From Methanobacteriota archaeon (lineage in GTDB: Archaea; Thermoplasmatota; Thermoplasmata; RBG-16-68-12), in NCBI GenBank assembly GCA_005879045.1, contig VBLV01000014.1:1-10457 (forward strand): a stretch of 10,457 nucleotides of DNA. The letters run 5' to 3'. Shown in pieces: positions 1-6,986 of the stretch. The position numbers and the translations under genes are program-made. Under the pieces are notes generated by a model. That model was not told the origin of the DNA, did not search any database, and saw only the letters and a program-made list of their open reading frames with translations. How positions within the stretch are numbered: the stretch's first letter is position 1; each line of letters begins with the position of its first letter.

Positions 1-1149
1 GAATCGGGGTGCGGCAAGACGACCTTGGCCTTCGGCATTCTGCAGATCCTCCCCTCGAACGCGAGCATCGTCACCGGCGAGGTCCGCGTCGGTGGCGAAC
101 TCGTCTTCCGAGCACCCCTGACGCACGAGCTGAAGTTCCTCCTCGAGCAGGACGGATTCGCGCCCGCCGTGCGGGACATGCTGGCGATGCGCGCAGCGGG
201 CATGCAGGCTGACAAGGCCTCGGTGGCCGCCAACGAGCTGATGCCGATCCTCCAGCAAGAGGCCTCCCTGATCGAGGACGCCCAAGCGATGATTGCGAAC
301 GGTCCGGCCGACCCCGAGACTCTGAAACGAGACCTGCTCGACCTCGTCGACCGCCGCGAGCGCGCTTGGAACCGCGGCTTCACCCGCCGCGCGATCCAGC
401 GGTCCCAGCGGAATCGGATGCAGACCATGCGATGGTCCCAGGTCTCGATGATCTTCCAAGGCGCGATGAACGCCTTCAACCCGGTCTACCGAGTCGGCGA
501 CCAGATCGAGGAGGCCCTGGAGGCCCACATGGAGATGACAGCCGACCAGCGGGAGGCTCGGATCCAGGAACTGTTCAAGCTCGTCGGCATGACCGCGGAT
601 CGGTCGGAAGGATATCCGCATGAGTTCTCCGGAGGCATGAAGCAGCGCGCGATGATCGCGATGGCGCTCGCTTGCAAGCCGGACCTGATCATCGCGGACG
701 AGCCCACGACGGCGCTAGATGTCATCATGCAAGACCGGATCCTCGGAGAAATCCGCGATCTGCAGCGGGAGCTGGACCTCGCGATGATGATCATCACGCA
801 CGACATCTCCGTCGTCGCGGAAGTCTCGGACCGCATTGTGATCATGTATGCGGGCGAAATCGTCGAAGAGGGGACCACGGAGGCCGTCTTCGAACGGCCC
901 TCGCATCCATACGCGCTTGGCCTCCTCGAGGCGTTTCCGAGCGTGAAAGGCCCGAAGAAGAAGCTTCGGGCGATCCCCGGATCTCCGCCGGATCTCGTCA
1001 ACCCGCCGACCGGATGCCGCTTCCACCCCCGCTGTCGATTCGCCCAGGACATCTGCACACGCGAGCGACCTGAACTCATCGAGGTCGATGCGGGCCACCG
1101 CTCCCGTTGCCACTTCGCGAAGGAAATCTTCTCCGGGAGCCTCGCATGA
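1..1149 (+). CDS. Peptide ABC transporter ATP-binding protein, OppD/DppD type (5' partial)
   Basis: Cytoplasmic ATPase of an oligopeptide/dipeptide importer; it would pair with the next gene to power two permeases probably encoded upstream. The window opens inside the Walker A loop (ESGCGKTT, bases 1-24), so the N-terminus is missing; 382 residues remain. Other motifs in order: Q-loop MIFQGAMNAFNP with Gln at 457-459, signature FSGGMKQR (625-648), Walker B LIIADEP followed by TTALD (685-720), and H-loop His at 799-801. The C-terminus has the oligopeptide-transporter extension (SHPYALGLLEAFP, then GCRFHPRC and two further Cys), which in this family can bind an iron-sulfur cluster. Oddity: the Walker A Lys and Q-loop Gln are 147 residues apart, against 45 in the next gene, so about 100 residues are inserted (roughly bases 106-426). 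All catalytic motifs are intact. The stop overlaps the next start as ATGA. Family assignment is secure; the substrate is inferred. Confidence 0.95.
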   Translation, partial: ESGCGKTTLAFGILQILPSNASIVTGEVRVGGELVFRAPLTHELKFLLEQDGFAPAVRDMLAMRAAGMQADKASVAANELMPILQQEASLIEDAQAMIANGPADPETLKRDLLDLVDRRERAWNRGFTRRAIQRSQRNRMQTMRWSQVSMIFQGAMNAFNPVYRVGDQIEEALEAHMEMTADQREARIQELFKLVGMTADRSEGYPHEFSGGMKQRAMIAMALACKPDLIIADEPTTALDVIMQDRILGEIRDLQRELDLAMMIITHDISVVAEVSDRIVIMYAGEIVEEGTTEAVFERPSHPYALGLLEAFPSVKGPKKKLRAIPGSPPDLVNPPTGCRFHPRCRFAQDICTRERPELIEVDAGHRSRCHFAKEIFSGSLA

Positions 1150-2204
1150 CCGACGACGGCGCCGTCTGGGACGTCCGCGGTCTCCGGAAACTCTTCCCAT
1201 TGAAGGCGGGATTGCTGGACGCCCTCCGCGGGCGTGAGAAGCAAGTCCACGCCGTCGACGGGATCGACTTCTCGATCAAGCGGAGCGAGATCCTCGGGAT
1301 CGTCGGAGAGTCGGGCTGCGGGAAGACGACCACGGGCCGCCTCCTCGTGAAACTCGAAGAGCCCACGGAAGGCCAACTCCTGTTCCACGGCAACGACATC
1401 GCCGCGCTGAAGGGAGGGCCGCTGAAGGACTTCCGTCGCCGCGTGCAGATGATCTTCCAAGATCCGTACGAATCGCTCAACCCGCGCTTCACCGTGATGG
1501 ATGCGGTCGCGGAGCCGCTGACGGTTCACGGCGTGACGGATTCCCTCGAGGATCGGGAGGATTTGATCGCGAAGGCGCTCGAGCACGCGGAACTCGCACC
1601 GGCATCGGACTTCATTTACCGGTATCCGCACGAGCTGAGCGGCGGTCAACGGCAACGGGTCGCCATCGCGCGGGCGATCGTCCTCCAACCGGAGTTCATC
1701 GTCGCGGACGAGCCGGTGTCCATGCTCGACGTCTCGATCCGCGCAGGGGTCATGAATCTCCTGCTCCAGCTCCGCGACGAATTCCGCCTGACGCTGGTGT
1801 TCATCTCTCACGACGTCGGGGTGACGCGGTACATGTCCGATCGAATCGCCGTCATGTACCTGGGGCGGATCGTCGAGCTCGGGACCGGCGAGGAGGTCAT
1901 CGCGCACCCGTTGCATCCGTACACACAGGCACTCCTAACCTCGGTGCCGGTGCCGGATCCGAAGTTCCAGCGCGGCCGAGCGAGGATCTGGGGAGAGCTC
2001 CCGAGCCCGATCGACTTGCCGAGCGGATGCACGTTCCATCCGCGCTGCCCGTACGCGCAAGAAATCTGCAAGACGACGAAACCCGAGTTGCGGGAGATCG
2101 TGCCGGGCCACTTCGCGGAGTGCCACTTCGCCGGCGAAGTCGGATTGTCTTCGGGTGCACCTCCTGCCGCGGCCATGGGATCCGGCGGAGGGCCCCCGAC
2201 ATGA
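1146..2204 (+). CDS. Peptide ABC transporter ATP-binding protein, OppF/DppF type
   Basis: Second ATPase of the peptide importer, 352 residues, about the usual length for the family. I chose the ATG at 1146 because it overlaps the upstream stop (ATGA), has GGAG at 1136-1139 six bases upstream, and gives the expected N-terminus ending in LRKLFPLK before the AVDGIDF strand. An in-frame codon at 1107 lies within the upstream gene and is unlikely. Motifs: Walker A GESGCGKT (residues 54-61), Q-loop MIFQDPYESLNP (Gln105), signature LSGGQRQR (164-171), Walker B FIVADEP (184-190, Glu189), H-loop His222. The C-terminal extension has HPLHPYTQALL and four Cys at 295, 301, 308 and 326 in the GCTFHPRC...C...C arrangement of OppD/F proteins. 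Residues 333-352 are a Gly/Ala/Pro-rich tail without recognisable function. The stop overlaps the next start as ATGA, so translation is probably coupled. Confidence 0.96.
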   Translation: MTDDGAVWDVRGLRKLFPLKAGLLDALRGREKQVHAVDGIDFSIKRSEILGIVGESGCGKTTTGRLLVKLEEPTEGQLLFHGNDIAALKGGPLKDFRRRVQMIFQDPYESLNPRFTVMDAVAEPLTVHGVTDSLEDREDLIAKALEHAELAPASDFIYRYPHELSGGQRQRVAIARAIVLQPEFIVADEPVSMLDVSIRAGVMNLLLQLRDEFRLTLVFISHDVGVTRYMSDRIAVMYLGRIVELGTGEEVIAHPLHPYTQALLTSVPVPDPKFQRGRARIWGELPSPIDLPSGCTFHPRCPYAQEICKTTKPELREIVPGHFAECHFAGEVGLSSGAPPAAAMGSGGGPPT

Positions 2205-2776
2205 CGTGGTTCGCGAAGGTCGCGGCGGTCTTCCTCGCGGTCCTCGCCATCGTCGGCGCAATCGTCTGGGTGAACTTCTTGGATCGGTACATTGCCGCGA
2301 GCGACGCGCGCATGCAAATCGGCGGCAACGTCGGCTATCAGAACGTGACGATCCCGGCCGTCACGTCGCCGGACCAGAACGTGACCGTTGGCGTGCGGTT
2401 CTTCCTCCGGAATCCATCGGGAATCGCGATCGACATCATGCACATCTCGTACCGGTTCTATATGGACAACCTCACGGACACGCGCTCGTTCGCCGAAAAG
2501 GGCGCCTCGATCTTCGTCGTCGCGGGGGGCTTCTTCCCTCCGGGCATCGGGTACGTCGTCGGTCCGCACAGCACCGCAGACGTGTGGGGGAACGCCACGG
2601 TCTTCGGGGAGACGCAACCGACCCAGCTCGCGCGGTTGAACCTCACCTTCGGCGGACGGTACTTCCCCATTATCGACGCCTCGATGGTCTACCGCGTGCA
2701 CGGCACGTCAATCGTCGAGCGCGTCGTCGGGATCGAGTTCGCCACGTCAGGAGGAATCGTCCCGTATGGATCGTGA
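2201..2776 (+). CDS. Hypothetical membrane-anchored extracytoplasmic protein
   Basis: A 191-residue protein of unassigned function. Start: ATG at 2201 overlaps the upstream stop and follows GGAGGG (2187-2192) at eight bases. Residues 5-25 are one strong hydrophobic helix (signal anchor); the rest is predominantly beta-like and soluble, so the bulk probably faces outside. Five N-glycosylation sequons (Asn48, 60, 90, 131, 147) are compatible with a surface location in an archaeon. The stretch VGVRFFLRNPSG followed by hydrophobic strands and YRFYMDN (about 63-90) resembles the LEA14/WHy-type beta domain, where an NP motif precedes paired strands; this is a weak pattern match only. It sits between the importer ATPases and another membrane protein with overlapping ends, so it is probably co-transcribed with them. 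An accessory or substrate-docking role for the importer is possible but unproven. Confidence 0.8.
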   Translation: MTWFAKVAAVFLAVLAIVGAIVWVNFLDRYIAASDARMQIGGNVGYQNVTIPAVTSPDQNVTVGVRFFLRNPSGIAIDIMHISYRFYMDNLTDTRSFAEKGASIFVVAGGFFPPGIGYVVGPHSTADVWGNATVFGETQPTQLARLNLTFGGRYFPIIDASMVYRVHGTSIVERVVGIEFATSGGIVPYGS

Positions 2777-3227
2777 AGTCCTCCAGCGGGTCCTGATCGA
2801 GGCGGTCTTCGTCGTCCTGGCCGGGTTCTCGATGGGGACACTCGTCGCGGTCGCGAGCTTCGCCGACTACGGGCTGTTGCTGAGCTTGGACGTCGGAGGG
2901 ACCATCATTTTCGTTGCGCTGGCCGCCGGGATCGCCATCGGGTTGCGACTGCGAGACGCGGAGCCGCAATACCTCGTCGTCGCGGGCTTCGTCGGCTCTT
3001 CCATCGCCATCGTCATCGTCCTGATTTCGGTGTACGCGCCGGTCTTCGCGGGGGTCGTGCCGGGTCTCGAGGCCCTCGGTCCCTCGGTCTCCGCCCGCGC
3101 GGTGATCATTTTCGCCTCACTCTTCCTGATTCCGCTCCACCTCGTCGGCTGCGTGGCGGGGTATGCGCTCGCCGACTTCCTGGCCCCCGAGGGACTGCGC
3201 CGCGGCAGAAACCTCGAGCGACTCTGA
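2766..3227 (+). CDS. Hypothetical four-helix integral membrane protein
   Basis: A 153-residue, very hydrophobic protein that I do not recognise. Four probable membrane helices lie at about residues 12-32, 37-61, 68-97 and 110-138. The C-terminal tail is basic (RRGRNLERL), which suggests a cytoplasmic C-terminus and, with four helices, a cytoplasmic N-terminus. The ATG at 2766 lies 11 bases inside the end of the previous gene and follows AGGAGG (2749-2754) at eleven bases, a slightly long spacing; no other in-frame start is visible nearby. It lacks the EAA-type loop of ABC permeases and is too short to be one. The overlap with its neighbour suggests the two small proteins are made together, perhaps as partners. 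It is the last gene before the 271-base gap. Confidence 0.8.
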   Translation: MDREVLQRVLIEAVFVVLAGFSMGTLVAVASFADYGLLLSLDVGGTIIFVALAAGIAIGLRLRDAEPQYLVVAGFVGSSIAIVIVLISVYAPVFAGVVPGLEALGPSVSARAVIIFASLFLIPLHLVGCVAGYALADFLAPEGLRRGRNLERL

Positions 3228-3305
3228 GGCGCTACTTCGACTTGGCCGCGACGAGCCCCCTAGGACGGCCTTCGAATACCGATCGCCGATAAGAATTACC
3301 CTTAG

Positions 3306-3313
3306 TATATAAT
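3306..3313 (+). promoter_or_regulatory. Possible upstream TATA-like element
   Basis: TATATAAT within the AT-rich pocket at about 3286-3335. The sequence fits an archaeal TATA box but lies about 190 bases before the protease start. It would give a transcript with a leader of roughly 160 bases containing the ACCGGT palindromes. The element is nearly symmetrical, so it could also fire on the minus strand, but no minus-strand gene is seen. It may simply be an AT-rich spacer. Confidence 0.3.
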
Positions 3314-3368
3314 AACCATAGGATAATAGTCCTCCACGGAGAGAACCCCCGAGCAAAAGAGATCAAGA

Positions 3369-3386
3369 ACCGGTCCGAATACCGGT
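3369..3386. repeat. Doubled ACCGGT palindrome (possible operator)
   Basis: ACCGGT at 3369-3374 and again at 3381-3386, separated by six bases (CCGAAT). Each half is itself a perfect palindrome, and the pair is both a direct and an inverted repeat with a 12-base centre-to-centre distance. It lies about 50-70 bases upstream of the promoter-proximal TATA element, where an activator or repressor could bind. As RNA it could form only a six-pair hairpin with no following T-run, so a regulator site is more likely than a terminator. No regulator gene is in the window. Confidence 0.35.
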
Positions 3387-3437
3387 CTCGCACGCAGGCG
3401 TTCGGCGACCCGGTTCGAAGGGCTCGCTAATCTGGGG

Positions 3438-3450
3438 AATTTATTTATAC
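3438..3450 (+). promoter_or_regulatory. TATA-box-like promoter of the protease gene
   Basis: AATTTATTTATAC, with TTTATA at 3444-3449, is an AT-rich island in GC-rich surroundings. Archaeal transcription usually starts about 25 bases downstream of the TATA centre, here about 3470-3474. That gives a leader of about 25-30 bases before the ATG at 3499, enough to include the GGGGAGAGGGAG Shine-Dalgarno region (3483-3494). This spacing supports the ATG over the in-frame GTG at 3478. Confidence 0.6.
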
Positions 3451-3498
3451 GCTCCAGCGAATCCCCGCCCGCTTTCGGTGTTGGGGAGAGGGAGACGA

Positions 3499-4572
3499 AT
3501 GTCGAACAGCACAGCACGTCGACTGCTAAGTTTTTTGATCGTTGCTCTGATGGTACTCAGCGGGGTCGTTGTCCTCGCCAGCTCCACGGCGCGAGCGGCT
3601 CCGGTTTCGGTCGCCCAGGCGGATCGGAGCGCACAGGGGTTCGTGCCGGAGACGACGGCTGCGACACCGCCTTCAACGGACAAAATCGGTCAACCCCCCA
3701 GGCCAGCGCTTTGGAAGATCGACCCGGCCCTGCAGTCCGTCGCACTGACCGGGGACAAAGGATGGTCGTACGTTGAAATCAGGAGCGTCGCGGGAGCCGA
3801 GCTCGGCCGTCTACTAACGAGCTACGGCGCCCGCGTTTCCTCGGATCTCGCCCTCGAAGGCCGTGCCGTCGGCCCAATCACGTTCCGGAACATTGCCACT
3901 GACAACCTGCCTGTCATCCAGCGCGTTTGGATCCCGAACGCGGCCCTCACGTCAATCTCCGCGCTACCCGGCACGATCAGCGTGAGTCTGCCGCTCGTGC
4001 CCAAGTTGGATTCCGATCCGCGGGGACCGACCGTTCCACTGGGCGAAGACCAAATCGACCGGACCGCCATCGCACATGCGCTCCAGGAGCGAGGAATCGA
4101 GCTCACGAACTTCCCGAGCTACGAGGAGCACGGGTCGCTCGCTGCGCGGGAGCAGTATGGGGTCAACGGGGCCGGCGCGACCATCGCAATCGTGGACACG
4201 CCCGTGGACTTCGGCCAAGCGAATCTGATCGGGCAATGGGCCGTGAACCAGAATTCATCATCCCCTTACTTCGGTTGGCCGATCGTCGGCGACACCGGTT
4301 CCCTGTCCGACAACCTTGCGCTTTGGACGACCAGCAGCGATTTTGACCGCTTCCCGTATCCGCTCCTATCGAGCCGCGGCACGTTCAACAGCAACTTCCT
4401 CTCGGACACTCACTACGAGGCGACGGTCAACGCCACCGGTTTCCTCCACTATCAAGACGGCGTCGGCGGCTACGCGGCCCGAGCCGACCCGGCGGGAGTC
4501 AGCGGAGTCGTGAACAACACTTTACGCGAGATTACTACGTCGGCGATTCGTCCGATCCGAATCGGATCGTGA
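3499..4572 (+). CDS. S8 protease, fragment 1: signal peptide, propeptide, catalytic Asp
   Basis: N-terminal part, 357 residues as the frame stands. Start: ATG at 3499, with a purine-rich Shine-Dalgarno region at 3483-3494 and a TATA element about 50 bases upstream; a GTG at 3478 is in frame but falls near the predicted transcript start. Residues 7-33 form a Sec signal peptide: ARR, a long hydrophobic core, then the ARA cleavage motif. Residues 73-163 look like an inhibitor-type propeptide, ending in ALPGTISVSLP. The catalytic Asp is residue 233 (bases 4195-4197) in IAIVDTPVDF; the usual DTG is DTP here. Genuine coding ends at about 4521 after GVVNNT. The 17 residues from there to the stop are out of frame, and the protein continues in the frame of the next fragment. 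On its own this piece would be inactive, lacking His and Ser. Confidence 0.85.
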   Translation: MSNSTARRLLSFLIVALMVLSGVVVLASSTARAAPVSVAQADRSAQGFVPETTAATPPSTDKIGQPPRPALWKIDPALQSVALTGDKGWSYVEIRSVAGAELGRLLTSYGARVSSDLALEGRAVGPITFRNIATDNLPVIQRVWIPNAALTSISALPGTISVSLPLVPKLDSDPRGPTVPLGEDQIDRTAIAHALQERGIELTNFPSYEEHGSLAAREQYGVNGAGATIAIVDTPVDFGQANLIGQWAVNQNSSSPYFGWPIVGDTGSLSDNLALWTTSSDFDRFPYPLLSSRGTFNSNFLSDTHYEATVNATGFLHYQDGVGGYAARADPAGVSGVVNNTLREITTSAIRPIRIGS

Positions 4573-6986
4573 GCGCGAGCGGCGTCTATCGCCTCGGCGT
4601 CCTCAAGGACGACCACCTCACCGCGGTGTTCGGACAGCGAATCGGTCTGCTGCTCGTCGACCGAACGACACCCGGCGTGTACGACACGGTCTATGCCGAC
4701 CTTAACTTTGACAACCGATTCACGGACGAAAACCCGGCGACCCGGGCGTCCCCCTTGCTCTACCGAGATCTCAACGCGGATGGCCTCCCGGACATCAGCG
4801 GGGGTCTCGTCTACTTCATCGCAAGTTCAACGGCGGTGTCCAATGAAGTCGTGATCGCCAGCGCGACCGGGAAGGAGAAGTTTGCGCTCCTCGCAAACCG
4901 AAACCTCGCGGCCGATGTCTACGACTACTTCTCGATGGACCTGCCGACCCTGTCCATGAACGGGGCGTACTGGCCGAGCGCGGGAGAAGACATCTTCGAA
5001 GTGCTCAACCCGAGCACCGCCGGGAACGAGAAAGACACGACGCAACTCCTTGCCTCGGGAAACAATCTCCTGAGCGGAGCGGTTGTGGCTACCGCAACGC
5101 TCCTTCAGAATTACAACTTGTCCCGAGTCTACGGCGTGTTCCGAAACGGCTTCGGTGACCAGCTGACCGAGGGCGCCGACTACGAAATCAACATGGATAC
5201 GGGCCAAATCCACTGGCTTCACAATTTCGGGATTGGCGACTTCCTCTTCATCGTGTACGAGCTCCAGACGTGGCGAGTCGATTTCGCGACGGGGAACGTC
5301 ACCTTCCTCGCGCCACCCCTCGCCGGATCCGTGGTGAGAGCGAGCTACCAGACCGGTGTGGCCTTGCCGTACGCGGACGTCCTCGCCCGCCGTCACGGCT
5401 ACGATTTGTTCGTCCCTGCGAACGGCGATTTGGTCGGGACTTTTGGCGCGTACCTCATCGGCGGCGACTGCTGCCACGGGACCTCGACCGCGACAACCGC
5501 CGCGGGCAGGCCCGCCGGCATGGCCGGCACGCTCTTCGACACCTGGGGTCAAGCGCCGGGGGCGAAGGTCATCAGCGTCGCGATGTTCAAACCGGGCGCA
5601 ACGATTGACGACTCCTGGGCCTTCGCCGTCGAAGGCCCCGATGGAACCCCCGGGACCGGAGACGAAGGGAACATCGCGAGCAACAGCTGGGGCTGGCTCG
5701 ACCAGCCCGCGTCGGGATGGGAGTACTACAGCCGCTTGAAGTATTACCTGAACACGATCTACGCACCTCACACCGTGTTTGTGCAATCCACGGGTAACGA
5801 GGGCCCGGGGTACGCCACGGAGCAATCTCCGACCGCTACGTCTTCCATCCAAGCGGGCGCCGCGACGAGCACGGACGTCTTCTGGCTCTTCCAACTGCTT
5901 GGCGGCGGAAACGGGTACGGCGGTGGGCCCCAGCATTCGTGGCCGCTTGGTTTGAACGGCACGCTCGGCCCTGGACCTTATGGAGACGTCGTGAGCTTCT
6001 CCAGCCGTGGCCCGAATAGCCTTGGCCAACCGGGTCCGGACATCCTCGGAATCGGCGAAGCGGGGATCGCAGGCATCCCGGTGAACGAGGTGTTCAGCGG
6101 ACAAGATGCCTTCGACATTTTCTTTGCGGGGACATCGCAGGCCGCGCCGAACATCGCGGGAATCGTCGCCTTGATCATGGAGGCGTACGCCTCCGCGCAT
6201 AGCGGACAGATGCCGACGACCGCGGTTATCCAATCGATCCTCAAGACGACGGCCGATGACGTCCACCAGGAAACGATCGCCCAAGGAGCGGGCTTTGCCG
6301 ACGCGTTCCGAGCGGTCAAGGTGGCCAAAGAAATCGAGGGCGTCACCTCCGACGTGCACGAGTGGATTCCCGGAGGGTTCGCGGGAAAGCACCGGGACAT
6401 GTTCGTTAACCTGCTGGCCCCGAGCGCTTCCGACACGACGAAAATCACTCTGACGAACCACGGGCCGAGCCCGGTCACGGTTTCCCTCAGCACTGGCGTG
6501 TTCGAGAGATCGGGCACGTTCAGCTTCGACTGGATCTATCCCAACACCTGTGTCGGCGGCCTCCGAACGGGCCGGCCTGACTTCTGGGTCTTGAACAAGA
6601 CCGGTGTTTGGAACAGCCACGACCCAGATCATCCCGGCGACGCCCAGGCCAAGGCCGCGGATCTCACCGCTCTCTGGGACGGCGCCGACTTAATGAAAGT
6701 CTACGCATACACCGACCCGAAGGTCGCGAGCCAGACGGGGGCCCTCGGGCTCTACGACTGGGTCGACGTGACCGGTTCACAGAAGAAAGCTACATCGCAC
6801 CCGTCGTGTTCGGCGGGGACTTCGCCGGAGGTCAGATCAACGCGCGGACGGTGTACAGCCCAGGCACCCGAATCCACAGCGGACTGGGAATCAGCGCAAG
6901 TGCGCTCGCGGGGACGTGCTCCGGTGGACCGCTCCCAGAGACGCTGTACGTCGAGTTCTACCAGCGCGTTCCGTGGTCGGTGTTGA
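4569..6986 (+). CDS. S8 protease, fragment 2: inter-catalytic insert, His, Asn and Ser
   Basis: Middle part. Genuine coding starts at about 4521 (FTRDYYVGDSSDPNRIV), before the GTG at 4569 that a gene finder would pick, and ends at about 6776; the last 70 residues before the stop are out of frame. The first roughly 300 residues are the insert between catalytic Asp and His. They contain acidic calcium-type loops (DLNFDNRFTDE at 4698 and DLNADGLPD at 4767) and a beta domain with the GADYEINMDTGQIHW pattern (about 5115-5355). Then come His660 in CCHGTST (5475-5477), the NSWGW strand, Asn767 in TGNEGPG (5796-5798), the SFSSRGPN strand and Ser880 in FFAGTSQAAPNIAG (6135-6137). The nucleophile motif has Gln where GTSMAAP is usual. 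After the catalytic domain, from about 6340, a beta-rich region begins (ITLTNHGPSPVTVSLS). There is no ribosome-binding site or promoter of its own, so it is not an independent gene. Confidence 0.85.
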   Translation: MSASGVYRLGVLKDDHLTAVFGQRIGLLLVDRTTPGVYDTVYADLNFDNRFTDENPATRASPLLYRDLNADGLPDISGGLVYFIASSTAVSNEVVIASATGKEKFALLANRNLAADVYDYFSMDLPTLSMNGAYWPSAGEDIFEVLNPSTAGNEKDTTQLLASGNNLLSGAVVATATLLQNYNLSRVYGVFRNGFGDQLTEGADYEINMDTGQIHWLHNFGIGDFLFIVYELQTWRVDFATGNVTFLAPPLAGSVVRASYQTGVALPYADVLARRHGYDLFVPANGDLVGTFGAYLIGGDCCHGTSTATTAAGRPAGMAGTLFDTWGQAPGAKVISVAMFKPGATIDDSWAFAVEGPDGTPGTGDEGNIASNSWGWLDQPASGWEYYSRLKYYLNTIYAPHTVFVQSTGNEGPGYATEQSPTATSSIQAGAATSTDVFWLFQLLGGGNGYGGGPQHSWPLGLNGTLGPGPYGDVVSFSSRGPNSLGQPGPDILGIGEAGIAGIPVNEVFSGQDAFDIFFAGTSQAAPNIAGIVALIMEAYASAHSGQMPTTAVIQSILKTTADDVHQETIAQGAGFADAFRAVKVAKEIEGVTSDVHEWIPGGFAGKHRDMFVNLLAPSASDTTKITLTNHGPSPVTVSLSTGVFERSGTFSFDWIYPNTCVGGLRTGRPDFWVLNKTGVWNSHDPDHPGDAQAKAADLTALWDGADLMKVYAYTDPKVASQTGALGLYDWVDVTGSQKKATSHPSCSAGTSPEVRSTRGRCTAQAPESTADWESAQVRSRGRAPVDRSQRRCTSSSTSAFRGRC

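Larger units (their letters stand above)
3228..3498 (+). promoter_or_regulatory. Intergenic control region between the importer operon and the protease
   Basis: The only non-coding gap longer than a few bases. Its first 60 bases are GC-rich, followed by an AT-rich pocket at about 3286-3335, unlike the surrounding DNA. It contains a TATA-like motif in that pocket, a doubled ACCGGT palindrome (3369-3386), and a second TATA-like element (3438-3450) close to the protease start. A nine-base word, CGAATACCG, occurs twice (3273-3281 and 3376-3384), the second copy overlapping the palindrome pair. I see no tRNA, no convincing hairpin terminator and no long poly-T stretch on the plus strand, so where the upstream transcript ends is unclear. 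No credible small gene is seen. Confidence 0.6.

Noticed and set aside
486..1916. Long minus-strand open frame opposite the two ATPase genes.
   Set aside because: Arg/Asp/His-rich translation with no recognisable motif, antisense to two clearly recognised genes; a high-GC shadow.
3361..3390. Rho-independent-style terminator formed by the ACCGGT pair.
   Set aside because: Only six pairs and no following T-run on the plus strand.
3395..3430. GGTTCGAAG at 3412-3420 resembles the T-loop of a tRNA.
   Set aside because: The flanking bases do not form the five-pair T-stem, and no anticodon arm or acceptor stem could be built around it.
3117..3517. Two short minus-strand open frames crossing the intergenic gap.
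   Set aside because: No convincing start signals or domains; they mostly overlap coding ends and the control region.
4515..4530. Programmed -1 frameshift site in the protease gene.
   Set aside because: The codons would re-pair poorly and there is no slippery heptamer; the same applies to the second break at 6771-6780. A lost base is the simpler explanation.
4827..6632. 601-codon minus-strand open frame opposite the protease catalytic region.
   Set aside because: Composition typical of antisense shadow in GC-rich DNA, while the opposite strand carries the S8 His, Asn and Ser motifs.
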